Source: Pantoea sp. Ap-967 (GTDB lineage Bacteria > Pseudomonadota > Gammaproteobacteria > Pseudomonadales > Pseudomonadaceae). Taken from it: 55,918 nt of DNA. The notes below the pieces were generated by a model. The model saw nothing but the letters and a program-made list of their open reading frames with translations. It did no database searches and was not told the DNA's origin. The position numbers and the translations under genes are program-made. The stretch is from NCBI RefSeq assembly GCF_011752565.1, contig NZ_VWXK01000038.1, forward strand, positions 1 to 55,918. The letters are read 5' to 3'. Shown piece by piece: positions 23,664 through 31,797 of this stretch (position 1 is its first letter; the number at the start of each line of letters is the position of its first letter).

Positions 23664-25133
23664 ATGACCGACCTGATTAGCAGTGCCGCTGGGCACCGAC
23701 GTCAGCAGGACTCACACGGCGCTGGTGAATGGCCGCGTGACTTTGACTTTCGTGTGCAAGTGGCAGAGCAGCAGGAACTGCTAACCCTGGATTCTGAAAC
23801 CGCAACCTACAACGCTTCGTTGGTACCGCCTGTGAAAAAGAACACCCTGATCCAAAATGTATTCGCCCGCGAAATCCTGGACTCTCGTGGAAACCCTACC
23901 GTTGAAGCCGTGGTCACCCTGGAGTGTGGCGTGGTGGGGGAGGCGAGTGTTCCTTCCGGTGCGTCGACAGGATCCCGCGAAGCCTTGGAATTGCGTGATG
24001 GCTCCTGGCGCTATCAGGGTAAGGGCGTAATGCGCGCTGTGGAGAATGTGAACAATCCAATTCGCGAGCGGATTGTGGGGCTCGATGCTTTGAATCAGCG
24101 AGTGATCGACCAGGCCATGATCACCCTGGACGGCACTGATGCGAAATCGATTCTGGGTGCCAATGCGATTCTGGCGGTCTCCCTGGCAACGGCGAAAGCT
24201 GCTGCTGCCTCTCTGAACGTCCCTCTCTACGAGCATCTGGCTTCGCTCTACAGCGCGGAACCGCGTTTGGCCATGCCTGTCCCGATGATGAACATCATCA
24301 ATGGCGGTGAGCACGCGGACAACAACATCGACATCCAGGAGTTCATGATTCAGCCGGTGAGTGCGACAAGCTTCCGTGAAGCCTTGCGCATGGGCGCTGA
24401 AATCTTCCACTGCTTGAAGAAGGTGTTGAGCGAGCGCGGTCTGAGCACCGCCGTGGGTGATGAGGGCGGTTTTGCACCATCCCTGGGTTCTAACGAAGAA
24501 GCGCTGGTGGTGATCAAGGAAGCCGTGTCCCGCTCGGGTTATGAGCTGGGTAAAGACATCACCCTCGCTCTGGATTGTGCCGCTTCAGAGTTCTACAAGG
24601 GCGGGCGCTACGTATTGGCCGGAGAAGGCAAGTCGTTCACTTCGAGTGAATTCGCTGAGTACCTGGCTGGCTTGTGCGATGCGTATCCCATCGTCTCCAT
24701 TGAAGATGGGATGGACGAAAGTGATTGGGAGGGCTGGGCGCACCTCACCCAGCGTCTGGGGCAGAAGGTTCAGCTAGTTGGCGATGATCTGTTCGTCACC
24801 AATACTCAGATCCTGCACGAGGGCATCCAACAGGGCATCGCCAACTCGATCCTGATCAAGTTCAACCAGATCGGCACCCTGAGCGAAACCTTCGACGCTA
24901 TTCGCATGGCGCAGAAAGCTGGTTACACAGCGGTGATCTCGCACCGTTCCGGCGAAACCGAAGACACCACCATTGCCGACCTCGCTGTTGCCACCGGTGC
25001 TGGCCAGATCAAAACCGGTTCGCTTTGCCGCTCTGACCGGGTGGGCAAGTACAACCGTTTGCTGCGCATTGAGGAAGCACTTCAAGCGCGTGCGCCCTAC
25101 AGCGCCGAATCCCTTCTTTCTCGCAGATCCTGA
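23664..25133 (+). CDS. eno: Enolase with about 58-residue N-terminal extension
   Basis: 489 aa; usual enolases have about 430. The canonical protein begins at residue 59 (NTLIQNVFAREILDSRGNPT). The active-site features are present: ASTGSREALELRDG loop, GGEHADNNIDIQEFMI, GDEGGFAPSL, SIEDGMDESDW, LIKFNQIGTL (lysine), SHRSGETEDT and IKTGSLCRSDR (lysine). The start at ATG 23664 is supported by GAGAGGAG 7 nt upstream, and no other start codon suits the canonical N-terminus, so the polar, Gln/Asp-rich leader appears to be translated. It converts 2-phosphoglycerate to PEP. It lies between pyk and tpiA with 12- and 14-bp gaps. Confidence 0.93.
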   Translation: MTDLISSAAGHRRQQDSHGAGEWPRDFDFRVQVAEQQELLTLDSETATYNASLVPPVKKNTLIQNVFAREILDSRGNPTVEAVVTLECGVVGEASVPSGASTGSREALELRDGSWRYQGKGVMRAVENVNNPIRERIVGLDALNQRVIDQAMITLDGTDAKSILGANAILAVSLATAKAAAASLNVPLYEHLASLYSAEPRLAMPVPMMNIINGGEHADNNIDIQEFMIQPVSATSFREALRMGAEIFHCLKKVLSERGLSTAVGDEGGFAPSLGSNEEALVVIKEAVSRSGYELGKDITLALDCAASEFYKGGRYVLAGEGKSFTSSEFAEYLAGLCDAYPIVSIEDGMDESDWEGWAHLTQRLGQKVQLVGDDLFVTNTQILHEGIQQGIANSILIKFNQIGTLSETFDAIRMAQKAGYTAVISHRSGETEDTTIADLAVATGAGQIKTGSLCRSDRVGKYNRLLRIEEALQARAPYSAESLLSRRS

Positions 25134-25147
25134 AGGGGTACACGAAC

Positions 25148-25912
25148 ATGGCCAACAAGCTTGTTATCGGCAACTGGAAAATGAACGGCTCCCGTCAGAG
25201 CAACACTGAGTTCCTGTCGAAATTTCTGGCACCTCTGGATCAACTGGAGAACGTCGACGTCGCTGTCTGCCCACCCGCCATCTACTTGGAGCAACTGGCA
25301 GGTTTGGTCGTCCAGTCACCGATCCATTTGGGTGCGCAGAACCTGAGTGAATCAGAGCAAGGGGCTTTCACCGGCGAGATATCGGGCTCAATGCTACGGG
25401 ACTTTGGGTGTCACTACGTTCTGGTCGGCCACTCTGAGCGCCGTAGTCTGAACGGCGAAACCAACGCGTTGGTGGCGGCCAAATTCAAGGCTGCCCTGAA
25501 CGCTGGGCTGACTCCCGTCTTGTGTGTCGGCGAGACGCTGGATCAGCGCCATGATGGCGAGACCCTGAATGTCGTAAATGACCAGCTTCAGGCTGTGCTG
25601 GACGCCGTGGGGGTGCAGGAACTGGGCAAGGGTGTCATCGCCTATGAGCCTGTCTGGGCTATCGGGACGGGGGAGACCGCGACCCCTCAGCAGGCGCAGG
25701 AGGTACACCAGCACATTCGCCGCTATATCGCCGAGATCAGCCCAGAGGTCGCCCGGACAACTCGCATCCTCTACGGCGGCAGCGTCAAAGGCGACAACGC
25801 CGCTGAGTTGTTCAGCCAACCCGACATTGATGGTGGTCTGGTAGGGGGCGCGTCCCTGGACGCCCATTCGTTCCTGTCCATCTGCAGAGCGGGCCAGTCC
25901 CGACAACTTTGA
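25148..25912 (+). CDS. tpiA: Triosephosphate isomerase
   Basis: 254 aa, normal length. Catalytic Lys is in VIGNWKMNG, His in VLVGHSERR, Glu in VIAYEPVWAIGTG, and phosphate loops in ILYGGSVKGDNA and GGLVGGASLDAHSF. It interconverts dihydroxyacetone phosphate and glyceraldehyde-3-phosphate. Here it links the FAD dehydrogenase product of the divergent operon to GapN. It starts 14 bp after enolase. Confidence 0.95.
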   Translation: MANKLVIGNWKMNGSRQSNTEFLSKFLAPLDQLENVDVAVCPPAIYLEQLAGLVVQSPIHLGAQNLSESEQGAFTGEISGSMLRDFGCHYVLVGHSERRSLNGETNALVAAKFKAALNAGLTPVLCVGETLDQRHDGETLNVVNDQLQAVLDAVGVQELGKGVIAYEPVWAIGTGETATPQQAQEVHQHIRRYIAEISPEVARTTRILYGGSVKGDNAAELFSQPDIDGGLVGGASLDAHSFLSICRAGQSRQL

Positions 25913-25971
25913 TCGCATGAAGCGGGCTGCGTGCCGGCCCGCCAATTCAAACCATTCCAAGAGAATTCAAA

Positions 25972-27594
25972 ATGACCAGTAACCGCTTAGCCAACCTTTT
26001 CCCTACCGTAAATGAGATCCCCGAAGCATATCGACTCGGGGAACCCGTCGAGCAGCGCGAGTACCTGGTAGGTGGCCAGCTTCAGCGCTGGGAAGGTAGC
26101 CTGCTCAAAGTCACCAGCCCGGTTTATCTCTCCACCCCTGATGGCGACCAACAGGTTGTGCTGGGAAGCTTCCCGGAGATGGATGCTGATGCTGCACTGG
26201 TCGCGTTGGATGCAGCGGTAAAAGCCTACGACAATGGGCAAGGTGAATGGCCTACCATGCGGGTGGCCGAGAGAATTCGCCACGTTGAAGCGTTCCTGGC
26301 TCGTATGCGACAGCAGCGCACAGCCGTGGTGAAACTGCTGATGTGGGAGATCGGCAAAAACCTCAAGGATTCAGAGAAAGAATTCGATCGCACCTGTGAC
26401 TACATCGTCGATACCATCAACGCGCTGAAGGATCTGGATCGCCGTTCCAGCCGCTTCGAACTGGAACAGGACACCCTGGGCCAGATCCGTCGCGTGCCGC
26501 TGGGTGTGACCCTCTGCATGGGGCCGTACAACTACCCACTCAACGAGACCTTCACCACCCTGATCCCGGCATTGATCATGGGTAACACCGTGGTGTTCAA
26601 GCCGGCCAAGTTCGGCGTCTTGCTGATTCGTCCGTTGCTGGAGGCTTTCCGCGACAGCTTCCCTGCCGGCGTGATCAACGTGATCTACGGCAGTGGCCGC
26701 GAGACCGTGAGTGCCCTGATGGCCAGCGGCAAAGTGGATATCTTCGCGTTCATCGGCACCAACAAGGGCGCCAGTGCGCTGAAGAAGCTGCACCCTCGTC
26801 CCCATCGGTTGCGTGCTGCGCTCGGTCTGGATGCCAAGAACCCAGGTATCGTTCTGCCTGAGGTTGATCTCGACAATGCCGTCAACGAAGCCGTGACAGG
26901 CTCCCTGTCGTTCAACGGTCAGCGCTGCACCGCGCTGAAAATCCTGTTCGTGCACGATGACGTCGTCGATCAGTTCCTGGAGAAGTTCAACCACAAGCTG
27001 GCCTCGCTCAAGCCTGGCATGCCCTGGGAGCCAGGCGTTGCCCTGACGCCGCTACCAGAACCTGGGAAGGTCGACTATCTCAATTCTCTGGTCGCTGATG
27101 CCCAGGAGAAAGGGGCTCGCATCGTCAACGAAGGCGGTGGTGAAGTCCGTGGCTCGTTCTTCTTCCCTGCCGTCCTGTACCCCGTATCTGCTGATATGCG
27201 GGTCTACCAAGAAGAGCAGTTTGGCCCATTGGTACCTGTTGTGCCGTACCGAGATCTGCACACGGTCATCAACTATGTCCTGGATTCTGATTTCGGCCAG
27301 CAGTTGAGCATCTTTGGCACCAACCCAGGTCAGGTAGGCAGTCTGGTTGACGTCTTTGCCAACCAGGTAGGTCGGATCAACCTCAACACCCAGTGCCAAC
27401 GTGGCCCGGATTCGTACCCGTTCAACGGACGCAAAAACTCTGCTGAAGGAACGCTCTCTGTGCACGATGCGCTTCGGGTGTTCTCCATCCGTACCCTGGT
27501 GGCTACCAAGTTCAATGAGAACAACAAGGAGCTGGTGAGCGAGATTATCCAGAACCGGAAATCGAGCTTCATCACCACTGACTATATCTTCTGA
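25972..27594 (+). CDS. gapN: Non-phosphorylating NADP-dependent glyceraldehyde-3-phosphate dehydrogenase
   Basis: 540 aa, aldehyde dehydrogenase superfamily. The nucleotide-binding segment is LCMGPYNYPLNETFTTLIPA with NTVVFKPAKFG. The catalytic Cys is in SFNGQRCTALK near residue 319. The GapN-type C-terminal region RGPDSYPFNGRKNSAEG, which binds the triose phosphate, separates it from other aldehyde dehydrogenases. It oxidises glyceraldehyde-3-phosphate directly to 3-phosphoglycerate with NADP+ and makes no ATP, which makes phosphoglycerate kinase unnecessary; none is encoded here. Gap to tpiA is 59 bp and to gpmI 13 bp. Confidence 0.9.
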   Translation: MTSNRLANLFPTVNEIPEAYRLGEPVEQREYLVGGQLQRWEGSLLKVTSPVYLSTPDGDQQVVLGSFPEMDADAALVALDAAVKAYDNGQGEWPTMRVAERIRHVEAFLARMRQQRTAVVKLLMWEIGKNLKDSEKEFDRTCDYIVDTINALKDLDRRSSRFELEQDTLGQIRRVPLGVTLCMGPYNYPLNETFTTLIPALIMGNTVVFKPAKFGVLLIRPLLEAFRDSFPAGVINVIYGSGRETVSALMASGKVDIFAFIGTNKGASALKKLHPRPHRLRAALGLDAKNPGIVLPEVDLDNAVNEAVTGSLSFNGQRCTALKILFVHDDVVDQFLEKFNHKLASLKPGMPWEPGVALTPLPEPGKVDYLNSLVADAQEKGARIVNEGGGEVRGSFFFPAVLYPVSADMRVYQEEQFGPLVPVVPYRDLHTVINYVLDSDFGQQLSIFGTNPGQVGSLVDVFANQVGRINLNTQCQRGPDSYPFNGRKNSAEGTLSVHDALRVFSIRTLVATKFNENNKELVSEIIQNRKSSFITTDYIF

Positions 27595-27607
27595 GTGAGT
27601 ACCTGAG

Positions 27608-29128
27608 ATGGCTACCTGCACACTGATCATCCTGGACGGGATCGGTGTGCGGGCGGAGGTAGAAGCGAATGCCTTTGCCACTGCCCGCACGCCCACGCTG
27701 GACGGGTTGTTCGAGCATTACCCTCATAGTCTCATTGCCACCTCGGGCTTAGCGGTGGGTCTGCCTGATGGCCAGATGGGCAACTCCGAGGTCGGGCACA
27801 TGAACCTCGGTGCGGGTCGGATCGTTTATCAGAACTTCACCCGCATCAACAAGGCCATTGATGATGGTTCATTTGCCAGCAACCCAGCTCTGATGGAGCT
27901 GGTTAGCGGCACCAAGACCCGTGGCGGCGCCATCCATGTGATGGGCCTGCTTTCGCCGGGTGGTGTTCACAGCCACATCGACCAGATCATTGCCGGCTGT
28001 CAGATCCTGGCCGGGGAGGGAGTCGAGCGGGTCTACGTGCACGCATTCCTCGACGGTCGCGACACGCCTCCGAAGAGCGCAGCTGAGTCGATATCAGCTC
28101 TGGAGGATGCGCTTGCTCTGCAGCAGTGTGGTCGGATTGCAACCGTCATTGGTCGCTACTTCGCCCTGGATCGAGACAAGCGTTGGAGTCGTGTTGAGTC
28201 GGCGTACCGCCTGATCGTGCAAGGTGAAGCAGAACACCATGCTCTATCCGCCAGTGACGCTCTGCAGGCCGCCTATGAGCGAGGGGAGTCCGATGAGTTC
28301 GTGCAGGCGACCGTGATCGGAGCGGCTGCGCCTATCGGTGAAGATGACTCGATCATCTTTATGAACTTCCGCCCTGATCGAGCGCGTCAGCTTTGCGAGG
28401 CTCTAATTTCGCCAGCATTTGATGCGTTCGCTCGTCCTCAAGTGATCGGTAAGGAACGGCTGCTGACGCTGACCCGCTACTCCGATGACCTGGATGGGCC
28501 TTGCGCGTTTCCTCCCGAGTCCATCTCGAACAGCCTGGGAGAGTACCTGGCAGGCCTCGGAAAAACTCAGCTGCGAATCGCTGAAACCGAAAAATATGCC
28601 CATGTCACGTTCTTCTTCAACGGTGGTCGAGAAGAGCCGTTCAACGAGGAGCGACGCATCCTGATTCAGTCGCCTCTGGTGGCGTCCTATGACTTGCAGC
28701 CGGAGATGAGTGCATTCGAGCTTACGGACAGGCTGGAGGAGGAAATCCTTAGCGGCAAAAACGACCTGATCGTTTGCAACTATGCCAATGGGGACATGGT
28801 AGGGCACACGGGGTTATTCGACGCGGCTGTCAAGGCGGTGGAAACTCTGGATCAGTGCTTGGCCAGGGTAGTTGAAGCGACGTTGAAGAACGGAGGTCAC
28901 TGCTTGATTACCGCCGACCACGGTAACGTTGAGCAAATGCTGGATCCGGCTACCGAGCAGGTGCACACCGCGCATACCACTAACCCGGTTCCGTTGATCT
29001 ATGTAGGCGGCCAGCCTGGCATCACGCTCAAAAATGGTCGGCTCTGTGATTTGGCGCCGACCCTTCTCAGCATCATGGGCTTGGCTGTACCGGAAGAGAT
29101 GACCGGCCAAGTGCTGATCGCCCCTTGA
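27608..29128 (+). CDS. gpmI: Phosphoglycerate mutase, cofactor-independent
   Basis: 506 aa, normal for iPGM. Metal and catalytic motifs are ILDGIG (usually DGWG), the phospho-serine in GQMGNSEVGHMNLGAGR, SPGGVHSHIDQ, FLDGRDTPP, FRPDRARQL, and the second metal site NGDMVGHTG with LITADHGNVEQM. It converts 3-phosphoglycerate from GapN to 2-phosphoglycerate for enolase. It is the last gene of the operon and converges with the kynR gene 64 bp away. Confidence 0.93.
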   Translation: MATCTLIILDGIGVRAEVEANAFATARTPTLDGLFEHYPHSLIATSGLAVGLPDGQMGNSEVGHMNLGAGRIVYQNFTRINKAIDDGSFASNPALMELVSGTKTRGGAIHVMGLLSPGGVHSHIDQIIAGCQILAGEGVERVYVHAFLDGRDTPPKSAAESISALEDALALQQCGRIATVIGRYFALDRDKRWSRVESAYRLIVQGEAEHHALSASDALQAAYERGESDEFVQATVIGAAAPIGEDDSIIFMNFRPDRARQLCEALISPAFDAFARPQVIGKERLLTLTRYSDDLDGPCAFPPESISNSLGEYLAGLGKTQLRIAETEKYAHVTFFFNGGREEPFNEERRILIQSPLVASYDLQPEMSAFELTDRLEEEILSGKNDLIVCNYANGDMVGHTGLFDAAVKAVETLDQCLARVVEATLKNGGHCLITADHGNVEQMLDPATEQVHTAHTTNPVPLIYVGGQPGITLKNGRLCDLAPTLLSIMGLAVPEEMTGQVLIAP

Positions 29129-29192
29129 CGAGCAGCATCCGATCGACCTGGTGTACGCAGTGTCCTGATAGGCGCGGTATGCCAGGCAGTTT

Positions 29193-29672
29193 CTAGGCTC
29201 GGCTGAGTAGAGCCGATGCACCGCCCGAGTTCTTGATGGTCTGCAGAACGATTTCTGAGCGGATGTCGGTTACGCCGTTAGTTCGGTTGAGGCGGCTCAC
29301 CAGGAACTCGGAGAAGTGCTTGAGGTTGCGCGCCTGCACCTTGAGAACGTAGTTGCTATGGCCCGTGACAATCCAAGCCTTGACGACCTCCGGCCAGTTG
29401 TTGACCTGCTCTACAAACCTTTCATGCCACCCATCCTCGTTCTGGCGCATGGACACGTGCACCAGTGCTTCCAGCTCGATACCCAGCTTTTCCGAGTCCA
29501 GGATCGGGCGGTAGCCCAAGATGATGCCCTGGTCTTCGAGCAGGCGTAGACGGCGCAGGCATGCGGAGGGTGACAATGCCACTTTCTCCGCGAGCTCTTG
29601 ATTGCTGATGCGTCCATCCTGCTGCAGACACAGCAAAATCCGTACGTCGATGGCGTCAAGGCGAGCCTGCAT
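29193..29672 (-). CDS. kynR: Lrp/AsnC-family regulator of kynurenine genes
   Basis: 159 aa. The N-terminal helix-turn-helix (LDAIDVRILLCLQQDGRISN, LAEKVALSPSACLRRLRLLE) is followed by an Lrp effector domain (AWIVTGHSNYVLKVQARNLK). Divergent placement next to kynB matches KynR of Pseudomonas, an Lrp-type activator that senses L-kynurenine. The name rests on this context. The 127-bp intergenic region contains an AT-rich dyad (CATTTT at 29701 and AAAATG at 29714) of Lrp-site type. Confidence 0.88.
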   Translation of the reverse strand: MQARLDAIDVRILLCLQQDGRISNQELAEKVALSPSACLRRLRLLEDQGIILGYRPILDSEKLGIELEALVHVSMRQNEDGWHERFVEQVNNWPEVVKAWIVTGHSNYVLKVQARNLKHFSEFLVSRLNRTNGVTDIRSEIVLQTIKNSGGASALLSRA

Positions 29673-29700
29673 AAAATTCTCCGTTATCTATCCTTCTGCG

Positions 29701-29719
29701 CATTTTCTGCGAAAAAATG
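29701..29719. promoter_or_regulatory. AT-rich dyad in kynR-kynB control region
   Basis: CATTTT-N7-AAAATG, a possible Lrp/KynR binding site, lies about 80 bp before kynB. A second ATCATTTTCCC block at about 29769 may belong to it. Confidence 0.35.
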
Positions 29720-29799
29720 ACGGTGGCGCAACCGAGAATGCACGAAAATTCCGTCAGAAATGCAGCATCATTTTCCCGTTCTGAAGGGAAGAGATCTGC

Positions 29800-30444
29800 A
29801 TGTTCGAAGACGCAAAAATTTGGGATATCAGCGCACCCCTGGATGTGAATACCCCAGTGTGGCCGGGGGATACCCCCTTTCAAGAAGAGCGCTGCTGGAA
29901 GATTGATGATCACTGCCCAGTCAATGTTGGGCGTATAACCCTGTCGCCTCATACCGGCGCTCATGCAGATGCTCCCCTCCACTACAGTGCGGACGGGCTT
30001 GCTATCGGTGCGGTGTCGTTAGAGCCCTACATTGGACCTTGTCGGGTGATCGATTGCACCCACGTCACAGGCATCGTCCAGCCCGAAGACCTGTTTGCTT
30101 CCATGGAGGATGTCCCGCGCAGGGTCATCATTCGCACTTTCAATCGCGCACCCACTGCTGCATGGCCTGTGCGCTTTTCTGCCATTGCCCCAGCGACGAT
30201 CGAGATGCTTGCTGATGCCGGCGTGTGCCTGATCGGCGTGGACACCCCCTCACTTGATCCCCAATCGAGCAAAACCATGGATGCCCATATGGCCGTCGCC
30301 AAGTACGGCATGGCCATCCTTGAGGGATTGGTTCTGGACGACGTTCCAGTCGGAGATTTCGAGCTGATCGCCCTGCCACTCAAGTTTACCAACCTTGACG
30401 CCAGCCCTGTGCGAGCTGTGCTGCGTCGCCTTGCTTTTAAATAA
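29800..30444 (+). CDS. kynB: Kynurenine formamidase
   Basis: 214 aa, metal-dependent cyclase/hydrolase family. Near the N-terminus it has WDISAPLDVNTPVWPGDTPF. The metal-binding signature is SPHTGAHADAPLHY (H-x-G-x-H-x-D) near residue 50, and the C-terminal half contains VCLIGVDTPSLDPQ. It hydrolyses N-formylkynurenine to kynurenine and formate. It is first of the kynB-kynU-permease-kynA set and starts 11 bp before kynU. Confidence 0.93.
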   Translation: MFEDAKIWDISAPLDVNTPVWPGDTPFQEERCWKIDDHCPVNVGRITLSPHTGAHADAPLHYSADGLAIGAVSLEPYIGPCRVIDCTHVTGIVQPEDLFASMEDVPRRVIIRTFNRAPTAAWPVRFSAIAPATIEMLADAGVCLIGVDTPSLDPQSSKTMDAHMAVAKYGMAILEGLVLDDVPVGDFELIALPLKFTNLDASPVRAVLRRLAFK

Positions 30445-30455
30445 AGGAAAATAAT

Positions 30456-31706
30456 ATGAAGAAGCGTGAACTCTACCTGGCCATGGACTCAACCGACCCG
30501 TTGGGGCGGTTCCATGAGCAGTTCAGTCTTCCCGAAAACGTTATTTATTTGGATGGCAACTCCTTGGGCGCAAGGCCGGTCAAGGCCTTGGAGCGCTCGC
30601 GCCAGGTCGTCGCGGAGGAGTGGGGGTATGGCCTGATCGGTAGCTGGAACGAAGCAGGCTGGCGTGCCCTGCCTGAGCGGCTGGGCAACAAGATCGCTGG
30701 ACTGATCGGCGCCAACCACGGCGAGGTCGTGGTCACCGACACTACGTCGATCAACCTCTTCAAAGTCTTGGCGGCAGCGCTCAAGGTTCAGGCTGACGTT
30801 GATCCCTCGCGCAAAGTTATTGTCACCGAGCGCAGCAATTTCCCGACCGACATCTACATCGCTCAAGGGCTCGCCGAGCTGCTCGATGATGGCTACAGCC
30901 TGCGGTTGGTCGACTCTCCGGAAGAGCTGCCTGCAGCCATCCAGACCGATACGGCGGTGGTCATGATCACGCAGGTCAACTACAAGACCGGCTACCTGCA
31001 TGACATGAAAGAGCTCACGGCACTCGCGCATGAGTGCGGGGCGTTGACGATCTGGGATCTGTGCCATTCCGCTGGCGCCGTCCCGATCGACCTCAACGGC
31101 GCCAATGCCGATTACGCCATCGGCTGCACCTACAAGTACCTCAATGGTGGGCCAGGCTCGCCTGCCTTCGTGTGGACGTCGGCAGCGCTGCAAGACAAGG
31201 TCAATCAACCCTTGTCCGGCTGGTGGGGGCACGCTCGCCAATTCCAAATGGAGCCAGGTTACGAGCCGGCAAGCGGGATCAACCGGTACCTCTGCGGTAC
31301 GCAACCGATCACTTCGATGGCCTTGATCGAGTGCGGCCTGGACATCTTCGGGCAGACCACCATGGAGGCCTTGCGCAAGAAATCGCTGGCGCTCACCGAC
31401 CTCTTTATCGAGCTCGTTCAAGAACGCTGTGCAGAGTTCCCTCTCACCTTGGTGACGCCGCTTGATCACCAGCATCGCGGCAGCCATGTCAGCTTTGAGC
31501 ATCCAGAAGGGTATGCGGTGGTGCAGGCGTTGATTGAGAAGGGTGTGGTAGGCGACTACCGCGAGCCTCGCATCATGCGCTTTGGGTTTACTCCTCTGTA
31601 TACCCGCTACGTGGATGTGTGGGATGCGGTCGAAGCATTGCACTCGGTACTGAGCACGGAGTCATGGCGTACAGACAAGCACATGACCCGAAAAAAAGTC
31701 ACCTGA
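30456..31706 (+). CDS. kynU: Kynureninase
   Basis: 416 aa, fold-type I PLP enzyme. It shows VIYLDGNSLGARP near the N-terminus, WDLCHSAGAVPIDLNG (aspartate contacting the pyridine nitrogen) and the PLP lysine in IGCTYKYLNGGPGSPAFVW near residue 228. It splits kynurenine into anthranilate and alanine. Anthranilate then feeds antABC. AAAGGAAA precedes the ATG. Confidence 0.95.
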   Translation: MKKRELYLAMDSTDPLGRFHEQFSLPENVIYLDGNSLGARPVKALERSRQVVAEEWGYGLIGSWNEAGWRALPERLGNKIAGLIGANHGEVVVTDTTSINLFKVLAAALKVQADVDPSRKVIVTERSNFPTDIYIAQGLAELLDDGYSLRLVDSPEELPAAIQTDTAVVMITQVNYKTGYLHDMKELTALAHECGALTIWDLCHSAGAVPIDLNGANADYAIGCTYKYLNGGPGSPAFVWTSAALQDKVNQPLSGWWGHARQFQMEPGYEPASGINRYLCGTQPITSMALIECGLDIFGQTTMEALRKKSLALTDLFIELVQERCAEFPLTLVTPLDHQHRGSHVSFEHPEGYAVVQALIEKGVVGDYREPRIMRFGFTPLYTRYVDVWDAVEALHSVLSTESWRTDKHMTRKKVT

Positions 31707-31797
31707 TTGACTCCTAGTTTGCGCCGCGATCTGGGCAACCAGGTCGTGGCACTGCGGCCAACGGCTATTACAACGACAATATACCGAGGCGAATAAA

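Noticed and set aside
30489..31643. 384-residue minus-strand frame antisense to kynU
   Set aside because: The plus-strand kynureninase is unmistakable; the antisense product has no recognisable domain.
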